DNA from: Candidatus Brocadia sp.
GTDB lineage: Bacteria > Planctomycetota > Brocadiia > Brocadiales > Brocadiaceae
Assembly (NCBI GenBank): GCA_011525665.1
Contig: WYAU01000053.1
Coordinates: 1-50,456 of the forward strand
Direction: 5' to 3'
DNA: 50,456 nt
Shown piece by piece: positions 36,309-47,776 of this stretch (its first letter is position 1; the number at the start of each line of letters is the position of its first letter). Under the pieces are notes generated by a model. That model saw only the letters and a program-made list of their open reading frames with translations. It did no database searches and was not told the DNA's origin. Made by a program: the position numbers and the translations under genes.

Positions 36309-36944
36309 TTATTCATCAGACCCTGAATCATTAGTGCCTGTTTTCTTTTTCGGAAAAAGGGAGGATGCAACATCCTTTACTCCTTCCACGACTCCGACCA
36401 GGATGCCCTTTACAGAGTTTACAGCCGTATTTCCTATATCGCCTGCGGTTTCTATTGCCCCGGTGACTGCCACTTTTGCCGTCTCTTCAACATTACCGCC
36501 GATTTCCCTGGCGGCTTCAACGACACCGTCAACTGACCTCCGTGCCACGAGGGCCACATCAGCACCTGTCTCATAAGCGCCTTTCACTGCCCCCTTCACC
36601 GTCATCTCCGCTGCCCTGAGGACATCACCGCCGACATCATTTACCCCCATAACAACACCCTTTGCGACACTTTTTGTGCTCACCATAAGGCCTGCCCCCA
36701 CCTCCGACGTGGCATCCAGTGCGCCCTTCAGGACGTCCTTTGTGATATTCACACTCTCCTGGGTTACATCACCCGTTGTTTTAAAGGTATTGGAAACCGT
36801 GCTTCTGACAAGGGTCACAATTTCGGCCTCGATTTCATTGATGCCTTTCAGGCAGCCGATAATGCCATCTTTCACCTGTGCGCCCACCTTGCCTAGCCCT
36901 TCTTTTTCTCGCTTTATATTGTTTACAGATTCATTATTCATCAT
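36309..36944 (-). CDS. amphipathic-helix repeat protein, unknown function
   Basis: No known family recognised. The 211 residues are built from about six imperfect repeats of 20-24 residues with the theme V-K-G-(A/V)-(V/L)-x-(G/A)-x-x-(E/D)-(V/I/T)-G-x-(D/N)-V, for example TVKGAVKGAYETGADV and VAVTGAIETAGDIGNT. This gives an Ala/Gly/Val-rich amphipathic helix with no charged core, reminiscent of LEA- or apolipoprotein-like membrane-surface proteins. No signal peptide is visible. GAGGAGG precedes the ATG. It lies 140 bases upstream of the P-type ATPase on the same strand. A membrane-curvature or scaffold role for the pump is an inference from composition and position. Confidence 0.7.
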   Translation of the reverse strand: MMNNESVNNIKREKEGLGKVGAQVKDGIIGCLKGINEIEAEIVTLVRSTVSNTFKTTGDVTQESVNITKDVLKGALDATSEVGAGLMVSTKSVAKGVVMGVNDVGGDVLRAAEMTVKGAVKGAYETGADVALVARRSVDGVVEAAREIGGNVEETAKVAVTGAIETAGDIGNTAVNSVKGILVGVVEGVKDVASSLFPKKKTGTNDSGSDE

Positions 36945-37322
36945 TTTCCATCCTCCTCAAGTCAATCACGGACAGACGAAGTGCGTCCGTGCCAACCAAA
37001 AACCCGCTTAAATAAAATAAAAATCCCCTACGAACAAATTTATGGTTTCTCGTAACCATTTTCCTGGCATACGGCACAGCCCCTTTACCTCCCGGATTTT
37101 TCTCAGGAGTACTTCTTCATGGCCCCCCTAATATAGGGGAAATCAAAGGGGTTTGACTCACATAAGGTTTACTGCGTCTGGTTCATTTGAAATACCCCTT
37201 ACCATTACCACCTGCCATCAAAAATGGAAACTTTTCTCATCTTTTGCGGGAGGAAGTATGGGCGAGGGCGGTATTTTTCGGATTCTTTTCTCTTTGAGTC
37301 CGGTATTGCAATCAGGAAAGCT
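36945..37322. other. intergenic region inside the ATPase cluster
   Basis: No gene is visible. A hairpin CACGGAC/GTCCGTG with an 11-nt loop lies at 36967-36991, just before the ribosome site of the repeat protein gene. A C-rich half-repeat (CCCCCCTAATATAGGGG) lies near 37123-37139. The promoter of the ATPase transcription unit should lie here, but I could not assign -35/-10 boxes with confidence. Confidence 0.45.
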
Positions 37323-37790
37323 TTATCGGACCGGCTTTCTCATCAAAAAAACATTTAATGCATACCAAAAAGCGGCATGCCAGGGCAGCGCCTGGGCTTT
37401 CCCCGCTGTAATTTGAGAAACGCCAAGACCCAGGAGTGTTAAAAAAGCAATACCGGGAATATCTATCTCCTTTCCGGTAAGGCTTTTTATACGGTCATCA
37501 AAGTTATTAAAACGTGCTTTTAACCTGCTGTTGAACCGCGGCGAAGAAGGATGTGTCTTCACCGTAAAAAAATTCCCTTTCTCCGCATATTCCCGAATCG
37601 TTCGAAAATCTCCCGTGTGGGTAAAAAGGATACTCCCCGTAACCGGATTGATAGTGACGGCCTCAACCCCCTCATATCCCTTAAAACTATCGCTTATCCG
37701 GGCGAAATATGTTTCATCGCCACGCTTTGAAGGCACCTTAATTCGTACCCTGCGAAAACACCGGTGACTTACATAGGCATCAGGGATCAT
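37323..37790 (-). CDS. HMA_2-like domain protein with membrane segment
   Basis: 155 residues. The N-terminal ~75 residues have the cysteine-less HMA-like pattern (RRVRIKVPSK, helix, VEAVTINPVTGSILFTH). A linker and a C-terminal hydrophobic region (about 112-150, IAFLTLLGLGVSQITAG and HAAFWYALNVFL) give one or two membrane helices. The protein ends RKPVR. Its ATG overlaps the stop of the DUF5132-like gene by one base (TAATG), so they are co-translated. It is one of four cysteine-less HMA-like modules in the cluster, and probably an inner-membrane partner or regulator of the P-type ATPase. Confidence 0.72.
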   Translation of the reverse strand: MIPDAYVSHRCFRRVRIKVPSKRGDETYFARISDSFKGYEGVEAVTINPVTGSILFTHTGDFRTIREYAEKGNFFTVKTHPSSPRFNSRLKARFNNFDDRIKSLTGKEIDIPGIAFLTLLGLGVSQITAGKAQALPWHAAFWYALNVFLMRKPVR

Positions 37791-38077
37791 TATTTTCCCC
37801 CTTCTCCCGGGGGGCTGACAACTTCCTCTTCCTGCTGCACCCCGGCGGCCTCAGCCTTTGCCTCCGCCACTACGTCTTCGGCGACCTCTTTCACCTCGGC
37901 AACAACCTCACGGCCTTTTCTGTAAGCAGTGATGCCGCCCTTGATGGCCGCTTTTGCAAGTGGCTTTGCCGCAGCGGCAATAATAGGAACGACCACCGGA
38001 GCGAGCACCGCAGCTCCAACACCGATAGCAAGACCCATAAGCACATTTTTACTCTTTAAAGTATCCAGCAATGCCAT
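37790..38077 (-). CDS. small membrane protein, DUF5132/PacL-like
   Basis: 95 residues: a hydrophobic Gly/Ala/Val-rich helix near the N-terminus (about 13-36, GLAIGVGAAVLAPVVVPIIAA), the segment KPLAKAAIKGGITAYRKGRE, and an acidic amphipathic helix (EVKEVAEDVVAEAKAEA). This matches what I recall as DUF5132 and has the same layout as the mycobacterial PacL/DUF1490 proteins. Those assemble with the P-type ATPase CtpC into membrane platforms for zinc efflux. The Asp/His metal-binding tail of PacL1 is absent here. It is one base from the next HMA-like gene and close to the HMA-like gene upstream. A scaffold role for the P2-type ATPase in this cluster is a reasonable inference. Confidence 0.72.
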   Translation of the reverse strand: MALLDTLKSKNVLMGLAIGVGAAVLAPVVVPIIAAAAKPLAKAAIKGGITAYRKGREVVAEVKEVAEDVVAEAKAEAAGVQQEEEVVSPPGEGGK

Positions 38078-38113
38078 ATACGCCTCCTCGTGAAAAATTG
38101 TGTGAAAAAAATT

Positions 38114-38488
38114 TCACAAGAGAACGGCTAAATACGATAATGCCGTCCCCTCGAATGCAGTCCCAACAAACGTCCCCACCACAGCCTTCTTCATTACACT
38201 GCCGGCGCGAGATACTGCATTGTAAATATAATGATCGTTCGTTATTGCCCTCGATGGATCAAAATACCCGGCCAGCCGAAGTCTTTCAACGATATCCTCT
38301 TCCATGACCACCTTAGGCTGATAATTGACAACAATGCTGCCTGTTATGGTATTAATATCAAATGATTTGATGCCGCTTATCGAGTAAAGCAACCCTTCAA
38401 TCCCCACCACGCCATCACTATTCATGCCCTTCACAAGAGGCGATTTAATCCTTAATCTTCCCGGCACACCATGGAAATAATAACTCAT
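38114..38488 (-). CDS. cysteine-less HMA-like domain protein (HMA_2 type)
   Basis: 124 residues from the ATG at 38488, which AAGGAGGGA precedes. The longer open frame to 38572 lacks a ribosome site. MSYYFHGVPGRLRIKSPLV opens the domain with PGRLR where classic HMA proteins have CxxC. A helix and the strand pair IKSFDINTITGSIVVNYQP follow, then a C-terminal part (about 75-124) with a Gly/Ala-rich weakly hydrophobic segment (VVGTFVGTAFEGTALSYLAVLL) that may associate with the membrane. It is the first gene of the cluster, 36 bases upstream of the DUF5132-like gene. Confidence 0.75.
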   Translation of the reverse strand: MSYYFHGVPGRLRIKSPLVKGMNSDGVVGIEGLLYSISGIKSFDINTITGSIVVNYQPKVVMEEDIVERLRLAGYFDPSRAITNDHYIYNAVSRAGSVMKKAVVGTFVGTAFEGTALSYLAVLL

Positions 38489-38903
38489 TTTATCCCTCCT
38501 TAAAATGTATTTGCGTTTCTTCCCTGCAAGAGCCCCTACGCGCCTCCGGTATGCAGCAGGCACCATGGACAATACCGGCGAAAAAGGGAAATCCTTGTCA
38601 CACGCGGACTATTGTAAATCGAGAATATTAAGGAAATGTTAAGATTGTGTTAATTTTCCGTTAAACTTTACAAGGTCTTCTTTTGCAAAAAGCGATAATG
38701 GTGCGACCGTTGAAAAACAGAAACAAAAAAAGCCTTACTGCAAAACTCAAAATATATTTTGCACTAAGGCGGTCTTGTTTTTTCAAAAGAAATCTCCAAA
38801 CTACATCCCTGTACGTTCAAAGACCCCTTCTTGTGCCCCCCCGATCATTCAGCGTTTTCCCTTATCGTGGTTGGTATCGAAAATTGTGAAAGAACACCAC
38901 AAA

Positions 38904-38941
38904 TTTGCTTTACTTGATATATATATATCAAGTAAAGCAAA
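38904..38941. repeat. 38-bp perfect palindrome
   Basis: TTTGCTTTACTTGATATAT followed by its exact reverse complement, with no spacer. It is centred on an alternating AT tract, in the gap between the HMA cluster and the PhoX-like gene. The remaining 38489-38996 interval holds no supportable gene. Such a palindrome can bind a dimeric regulator or extrude as a cruciform. Confidence 0.85.
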
Positions 38942-38987
38942 AAATTAACTACTGAGGGAGTGGTCAAGAACTGTAACCCTCTGCAGA

Positions 38988-39022
38988 TAAAAAAAAGGCA
39001 CAGCGGTGTAATCCGCTGTGCC
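38988..39022 (-). terminator. rho-independent terminator of the PhoX-like gene
   Basis: On the minus strand a 10-bp stem GGCACAGCGG/CCGCTGTGCC with a 6-nt loop is followed by eight T residues. It begins 37 bases past the stop codon. Confidence 0.92.
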
Positions 39023-39058
39023 CGGAGGAGGGTTTTTCCGCAACGCAACCACGGCGCG

Positions 39059-40591
39059 TTATTTCAAAACCTGCATAAGAAGCAATTGACCGCCTTCTAC
39101 AAGTTCCTCAGTATTATATGGTGCCTCTGTTTTGTGAGCCTGGACGTTCAGCAAGAAATAACGATACTTTATCGTATCATAGCCTTCTACCTTCCTAAAG
39201 ATGTCGGTAGCATCAATGATACCGGAAGATTCTTCGTCTTTACTAAAAGGAGACGTGGCCGGAACAGAGAGGTCCCCAAAGCGGGCCACATCATGCAGAG
39301 CGATTTGTGTCAGCCACACAGAATCTGGCCTGTAAATCCAAATCTTTGCGTTGTAGGCCTGATTGCCCGGGTCTTCCTGCAAATAGACGTCACCCCTGGC
39401 ATTGACAGTAATATTGTCAAACATCTGATATGGTCCTGTCCCGTCAAGCAACAGCTCTATGGTGCCTCCCATCTCTGGCTGTGATATATCGTCAAAGGTT
39501 AACCTCCATAACCGTGAACGGCCAACCTGTGTCCCGACTCCATCCTTAACCTGATCATAGCGATCCGTGGTTACAAAATAGAATCTTTGGGGATTTCTCG
39601 TGTCCCATGCACCGTCTTCGGGGCGGAGAAAGTTGGTCACGCCATTAGCATTGCCGATTGTCTGCAGCTCTTCTCCCGAAAGACCCCTTGCGTCACCGTA
39701 GGGAAAGAGGGTAAAGGTATTTCCTGCTATGCCCGTGTCCCTGTCTTCGTTTGGTGTATTCTTCACCTGAATGCCATACAAGGTACCGCCATGGAGTCCT
39801 GCCCTTTCAACCGGATTTCCCTTTTGCTGCTTCATACCGACATAGACAAGCACCTTTCCAACCCCTTCTCCATCATCCAAACCAATAACGACCGTTTTAT
39901 CCTGCCTGAAATTGCATGCCACCGCATTTTCCCAGCTTATTTTTCCCAAAGACGGCAGTTCATAGCTTACCCCTGCTTGCGTACCACTTATCACAGTCGC
40001 AAATGCACGCCCGTTGTCTACCTCTTCTCCATTCATGAAGATATACCCAGCGTATCCCTTCTTTGTGTCCGAATTATAGAATGCCCTATGCTTCGGGAGG
40101 TCTGCCGAACAAAACCGGTTAAAACTGGTATCCGGGGAATCGATAAAACTTCCGCTTGGGATATCCCAGAGTTTGACATTCTTGATTAAATCTTCGCCAT
40201 GTATTACCCGGAGATCGCTTTTATTCACGATCCACTTTGAAACGAACGCCCCCTTCCCATCGGGATCGGTTATATTATGTTCGCGCGGTATACCCCGGTC
40301 ATTTCTCAGTTCATGATTCATCAGAATGGTAAAGGTGCCGTCTTTATTATCGTATACCCCCAAACCATCCGGGAGGCCAACCAGGGCATATGGCGAACCA
40401 TCATCCTTGTTGTTCACCGAGTCGCCTACCGTCAGGATCGAGGTAAAAGAAACCCCAGACATCCGGGGGGTCAAATAAGGGTCATGGGAACTGCTTGGTC
40501 CTGTTGCGGCAAAACACGGGTTAACGACAGACATCAGAATTGCAGAAACAGCAATACCACAGGTATTTCTATAAAATACATTTAACAACAT
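39059..40591 (-). CDS. secreted DUF839/PhoX-like phosphatase family protein
   Basis: 510 residues from the ATG at 40591, chosen because GGAAGGAGG lies just upstream; the frame is open 54 bases further. A Sec signal peptide (about 1-29, ending NPCFAA) leads into a DUF839 propeller. Visible family patterns are MNHELRND (acidic/His metal site near 95), VVIGLDDGEG, RPEDGAWDTRNP and YLQEDPGN, which contain the Glu/Asp ligands that bind Fe/Ca in PhoX. PhoX enzymes cleave phosphate esters outside the cytoplasm, which suits the pst genes 10 kb away. PhoX usually uses Tat export, while this signal has no twin arginine, so its activity is an inference. It is followed by a strong terminator. Confidence 0.8.
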   Translation of the reverse strand: MLLNVFYRNTCGIAVSAILMSVVNPCFAATGPSSSHDPYLTPRMSGVSFTSILTVGDSVNNKDDGSPYALVGLPDGLGVYDNKDGTFTILMNHELRNDRGIPREHNITDPDGKGAFVSKWIVNKSDLRVIHGEDLIKNVKLWDIPSGSFIDSPDTSFNRFCSADLPKHRAFYNSDTKKGYAGYIFMNGEEVDNGRAFATVISGTQAGVSYELPSLGKISWENAVACNFRQDKTVVIGLDDGEGVGKVLVYVGMKQQKGNPVERAGLHGGTLYGIQVKNTPNEDRDTGIAGNTFTLFPYGDARGLSGEELQTIGNANGVTNFLRPEDGAWDTRNPQRFYFVTTDRYDQVKDGVGTQVGRSRLWRLTFDDISQPEMGGTIELLLDGTGPYQMFDNITVNARGDVYLQEDPGNQAYNAKIWIYRPDSVWLTQIALHDVARFGDLSVPATSPFSKDEESSGIIDATDIFRKVEGYDTIKYRYFLLNVQAHKTEAPYNTEELVEGGQLLLMQVLK

Positions 40592-40970
40592 TTTTTTCCT
40601 CCTTCCAAAAAACTTTACCGTAAAATATTTTTTCACAAACCACAAAACTTAAATATACTCCCTGCCTCCTTTCAGGGAAAATTTCACCCTCCCCCCACCT
40701 CCTTACTCCTCATATCAATAATGAAAAGCAGAAGACTTTTTTCCTTCCGGTGAAATTTTATAAACGATGCATGTTAAGAGAAAATAAAGAAATCATGAAT
40801 TTTGTGTAAAATTGAAGGAGAAAACAGACCGTTTCTTTCACAGCGTTTTCTGTAACACTTTTTAATTTCTCCCCCTGAGGAGAAAAAACTTCTCTGGGAT
40901 TATTAATCCTTGATATGTTACTTAAGTAACGGGTATGATCACTAATCACTGTGGTATACTGATTTAATAA
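40592..40970. other. divergent intergenic region with small palindromes
   Basis: No gene is visible. It separates the divergent PhoX-like and glycerophosphodiesterase genes, so it should carry both promoters. A perfect GTTACTTAAGTAAC palindrome lies at about 40917-40930, roughly 40 bases before the diesterase start, and could be an operator. TTCTCC...GGAGAA near 40866-40883 is a second dyad. Confidence 0.5.
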
Positions 40971-42887
40971 ATGTATATAAATATGGTGACATTAAAAAAG
41001 ATAAAAAATGGCATCTTTGACCCGGTGATTCTTTTGTCATTGCGCAGGGTGATAGATAACTGGAAGACCATGTTGCTCTGGACGATCCTTGTCTGGGTAT
41101 TCATGGCGATGATTTTCGGACCCTTGTCTTCCCTGTTCCTGAGTATTCAAGTATTCCGGGGCGGGAGACTGGTGGTAAGCAATCTGGAATTGATCAACTG
41201 GATGCAATCGCCGGCGGGGATAGCGTATATCCTTTTCGCTTTTATTTTGATGCTTATCGGTGTTATTGTCCGCTTCGCCGGAATTTTTCAAATTGTTTCT
41301 GATGCAAGAGAGGGCACCAGAACTTTCATTTTTCATACTTTTTTCACTATCATAGCGAAACTGCCGGCAATAGCTAAAGTAAGCTTTTTTGCGGTAATAG
41401 CTGCACTCATACTGATGTTCTTTGGCATCATCGGGATGGGTATCGTGTATGCCATCTTTCTTGGGAACTATGATATCAATTATTATCTCAACACGAAGCC
41501 ACCAGAGTGGTATACTGCTCTGATCATCGCCATTATCTGGTTACTCATGTGGCTTATGGGGGCATCGTATCTTTTCGCGCGCATGGTATTAACGGTTCCG
41601 GCTTATTTAGCTGGGTACAATTCCCTTCGAACCGCCCTATTGAAAGCATGGTATTTGGCAAAAGACCGTGCTGGCAGATTGATAAAACTACTTATCATTA
41701 CCATAGGCCTATGGCTTTTCCTTGTATTGTTCCTGGATGCCGTGATTTTTTTCACGGCATCATTCATTATTCAATGGATTGCTGACATATCTTCGAGTTT
41801 GAGGCTGGTCGTGCTTTTCTCCGGATTTTATGCATTCATTACGTTAATTGCTGGGGCGATGACTTCATTTTTTGGATTTTCACTTGTCTCAACCGTTATT
41901 ACAAAATATTATTATGATGACACAGATTTACATAACTCTGCGCCGCTAACGCCGAAATTGCTTAAATTGAGAGCGAAAACTATTTCGATATTATCATATC
42001 TGCTCAGACCAAAATATTTAGTTCCCATGACAGGGGTTCTTTTCATTGCCTGCATTTTTATCAGTGGGATGATGCTTGAACGGATTCCCCATCTTCAGCC
42101 GGTAAAAATTGTAGCACATCGCGGCGGCCCCTCGCCGGCGCCGGAAAACACACTGTCGGCTCTGGAATCTGCTATAAATGCCGGCGCTGAATATGCTGAA
42201 ATTGATGTGCAACTTACCCGCGATAGGGTAATAGTGGTAGTACATGATGCCGACTTGATGCGGGTTGCCCGGGATTCACGCAAAATTTCGCAGACAGATT
42301 ATCATGATATTGCCAGGCTTGTACAAATACCGGATGATGGTTCTCGCCCGGAGGATCGAAGAATAGCGACTCTGCAGGATTTTATAAACAGAGCAAACAA
42401 GAGAATAAACTTGATGATAGAGCTAAAATATTACAACTCGCAGCCGGAACTGGCAAAAGAAGTTATCGATTTAATTGAAGAGAATGATGTGCAAAGGCAG
42501 TCGATGATTATCTCTTTGGATAGCAATGAAATAAAAAATGTACGGAAACTTGCGCCCCAGAGCAAAACCGGTTTTGTTTCTGCCTTAACCCTGGGAGAAC
42601 TCAGTCAACTGCCCGTAAATGCGCTTATGATAAACAAACGCAAGGTCAATGCCCAATTATTGCGCAGGGCAAAACAACAAAATATGGACGTTTACGTGTG
42701 GACAGTAAACAGCGCAGAGTTGATGGCAGAGATGATAGAGCTTGGCGTGGATGGAATTATTACCGATTATCCACAATTAGCCGTGAGAGTGCAGGAAGAG
42801 TTGACAGAGATGACGGCAGTAGAAAGGTTGCTTTTGAGGTTCCGGAAATTTATGCTGAAAGAAGAAGAGATTGAATTTGTTTTTTGA
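40971..42887 (+). CDS. membrane-anchored glycerophosphodiester phosphodiesterase
   Basis: 638 residues in two parts. The N-terminal part (about 1-375) has seven or so transmembrane helices and matches the membrane domain found fused to GDPD enzymes in Firmicutes and others. The C-terminal part (about 378-615) is a TIM-barrel GDPD with catalytic motifs AHRGG (H383), PENTLSALESA, EIDVQLTRD and VVHDADL, then MIELKYY and VYVWTVNSAELM...GVDGIITDYP. It releases glycerol-3-phosphate from deacylated phospholipids or related diesters, probably at the outer face of the membrane. Start M1 or M5 (40983); neither has a clear ribosome site. With the PhoX-like and Pst genes it forms a phosphorus-scavenging set. 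The YihY-like gene follows by 62 bases. Confidence 0.9.
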   Translation: MYINMVTLKKIKNGIFDPVILLSLRRVIDNWKTMLLWTILVWVFMAMIFGPLSSLFLSIQVFRGGRLVVSNLELINWMQSPAGIAYILFAFILMLIGVIVRFAGIFQIVSDAREGTRTFIFHTFFTIIAKLPAIAKVSFFAVIAALILMFFGIIGMGIVYAIFLGNYDINYYLNTKPPEWYTALIIAIIWLLMWLMGASYLFARMVLTVPAYLAGYNSLRTALLKAWYLAKDRAGRLIKLLIITIGLWLFLVLFLDAVIFFTASFIIQWIADISSSLRLVVLFSGFYAFITLIAGAMTSFFGFSLVSTVITKYYYDDTDLHNSAPLTPKLLKLRAKTISILSYLLRPKYLVPMTGVLFIACIFISGMMLERIPHLQPVKIVAHRGGPSPAPENTLSALESAINAGAEYAEIDVQLTRDRVIVVVHDADLMRVARDSRKISQTDYHDIARLVQIPDDGSRPEDRRIATLQDFINRANKRINLMIELKYYNSQPELAKEVIDLIEENDVQRQSMIISLDSNEIKNVRKLAPQSKTGFVSALTLGELSQLPVNALMINKRKVNAQLLRRAKQQNMDVYVWTVNSAELMAEMIELGVDGIITDYPQLAVRVQEELTEMTAVERLLLRFRKFMLKEEEIEFVF

Positions 42888-42949
42888 GGAAGCGATAATC
42901 GCACGTAACAAAAAATATTGTAGACATTTACCGCTATTAGAAGAAAACG

Positions 42950-46285
<3,336 letters not shown>

Positions 46286-46522
46286 CATCCTGCACTGCTC
46301 CTCTGGGAGAAAAGCAAGCGTGATGAAATGATAGAGTTGCTGAAAGATTCTGGCTATGGCAAGAGTGAGGCATTCTATCGCGTTGCCCAGGCTATTTCTG
46401 AAACCTTGCCCAATGAAAGTAAGGAAAAGAAACTGCTGGATGGATTCCTGGCTGGTCGGGAAAGGTTGCGGGAAGAAATAACAAAAGAATCATCAATGCC
46501 GAAGCAAAAGAAACTGTTTTAA
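46286..46522 (+). pseudogene. C-terminal remnant of a large protein (DUF1156/adenine methylase-like)
   Basis: The frame opens right after a stop at 46283-46285 and reads HPALLLWEKSKRDEMIELL, then KDSGYGKSEAFYRVAQAIS, ETLPNESKEKKLLDGFLAG and a charged tail. I recognise the ALLLWE-x-x-KRDEM and ETLP-x-ESKEKKLLDGFL text as the C-terminus of DUF1156 adenine-specific DNA methylase-like proteins, which are usually about 900-1000 residues and linked to defence loci. Everything upstream is missing. The first ATG (46328) would give a 64-residue product with no plausible ribosome site. It is probably the relic of a deleted restriction or defence gene. Confidence 0.55.
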
Positions 46523-46530
46523 TGAGAAAA

Positions 46531-46692
46531 TACACAACCCCCTTGCCCCCTTTTTTAAGGGGGATTTCAATTAAGTTTTTAATGGGGATAGAACAGGAAG
46601 TTTTCCTTTACTAAGGAGAGCATTAAGTTCCCTTAACAAAGGGGAAAATTTTAAAGTCCCCCTTAATAAAGGGATATAAGGGGGTTGTTGTT
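46531..46692. repeat. MITE-like element with C-rich inverted ends
   Basis: The left end reads ACACAACCCCCTTGCCCCC then TTTTTTAAGGGGGATTT. The right end is its inverted counterpart, with AAAGTCCCCCTTAATAAAGG then GATATAAGGGGGTTGT. Between them lies another CCCTTAACAAAGGGG dyad. With inverted ends and no coding capacity this looks like a short non-autonomous element or compound repeat, related to those at 2827 and 5585. The rest of 46523-46891 shows nothing else. Confidence 0.6.
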
Positions 46693-46891
46693 CTCCGGAT
46701 GAAAAAGATATTTCCGTTTTTAGCATAATCCTGCTGATTCTGATTGATATCAGATATAGTATAAAATAACTGTTGGCAATTATAAAATAAAAGATTAATG
46801 TTTGCATCAATATTCAGGAGACATATTCAATGTACGTAGCCCACTCTCAGTTATCCTTAAATTATTCTGATTCGAATAAATCTGGAGATAT

Positions 46892-47573
46892 ATGGACTTT
46901 GTGAAATTCAATAGTTTAATAAGCAATAAGTCCTTATTTTTCTGCCGGGTTGATAAATTTTATGATACGTGGGAAGGTATTTTTCCAATCAAGATGATTC
47001 AAAAGTTTGAATTAGATTCAAAACAGTTTCCATCTATAGATGGAAATATGTACACCCTCTGTCAGTGGCAAATTACAGAAAGAAGCCCGCTCTCATTTAA
47101 TTAATTGTTGGCATGTAAATGAAAATGAGTCATTTGCAATGTGGAAAATTTACACTAAGGATTCACCATCTATCGCTATTCAGTCTACTATAGGGCGCTT
47201 AAAACGTTGTTTTGATGTAAATAGTGAAAGAATATGGATCGGTGAAGTAGAGTATATAGATTTCAGGGAATGGGAACCTAAAAATCGCTTTTTTAACGCT
47301 GATACACCAAATACACTAAAAACGTTTTTCTTAAAGTGGCATTACTTTCAATATGAAAATGAAATCCGGGCTGTTATTAATAAAGCATACATTAATCATA
47401 AAAGTGAAACTGGAATCTTAGTAAGTATTAGCTTAAATGAATTGATCGAATGTATTTATCTTTCTCCAGATACTGACCAAGAAAATGAAAAAAAAGTCAA
47501 GGATCTCTTAGAAAAATATAATTATTCATTTCCAATAAAGAAATCAGATTTGGGAATGAGACTATACATGTGA
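46892..47573 (+). pseudogene. DUF2971-family gene with a frameshift
   Basis: Two overlapping frames form one DUF2971 protein. The first (46892-47104) gives KFNSLISNKSLFFCRVDKF and YDTWEGIF, the usual DUF2971 N-terminus. The second (to 47573) continues LINCWHVNENESFAMWKIY, IAIQSTIGRLKRCF, FLKWHYFQYENEIRAVI and YLSPDTDQE, the rest of the domain. The switch falls at about 47075-47100, near GAAAGAAGCCC, where one indel would restore a ~226-residue protein of normal length. DUF2971 function is unknown; such genes often occur in accessory and cassette regions. A sequencing indel cannot be excluded. About 40 bases downstream is an attC-like palindrome, so the gene may be an integron-type cassette. 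Confidence 0.7.
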
Positions 47574-47609
47574 TTTATTTTAAATAAAGTATGAAATTTA
47601 ATAAAAAGC

Positions 47610-47730
47610 TGCTAACAACTCAATCCACGAGACCGCAAACAGTGCTTTTGTTTGTGCACCGTTTCACAACTGGGGTATCCGAGGGAATGGTGCATTGAAG
47701 TGTTTGCATCTGGCGTCTCAGGCGTTATAC
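47610..47730 (+). other. attC-like imperfect palindrome after the DUF2971 gene
   Basis: The left side begins TGCTAACAACTCAATCCACG, close to integron attC left ends (R'' box with AAC). The right side ends GTCTCAGGCGTTATAC, resembling an L'-R' end (GCGTTA). Nested pairings are AACAACT/AGTTGTT (to 47739), CC..GAGAC/GTCTC..GG, GCAAACA/TGTTTGC and TGCACC/GGTGCA, with unpaired bases on one side. The length of about 121 bp is in the range of long attC sites. The R'' box is not a perfect match to RYYYAAC, and no integron integrase is in the window. Confidence 0.5.
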
Positions 47731-47776
47731 ATTAGTTGTTTCTTACAAGACCTTTTCTCTTGACTCGAAGTATTGA

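Noticed and set aside
38683-38889. 68-codon plus-strand frame in the gap upstream of the PhoX-like gene terminator
   Set aside because: It has no ribosome site, no family resemblance and biased basic composition; not supportable.
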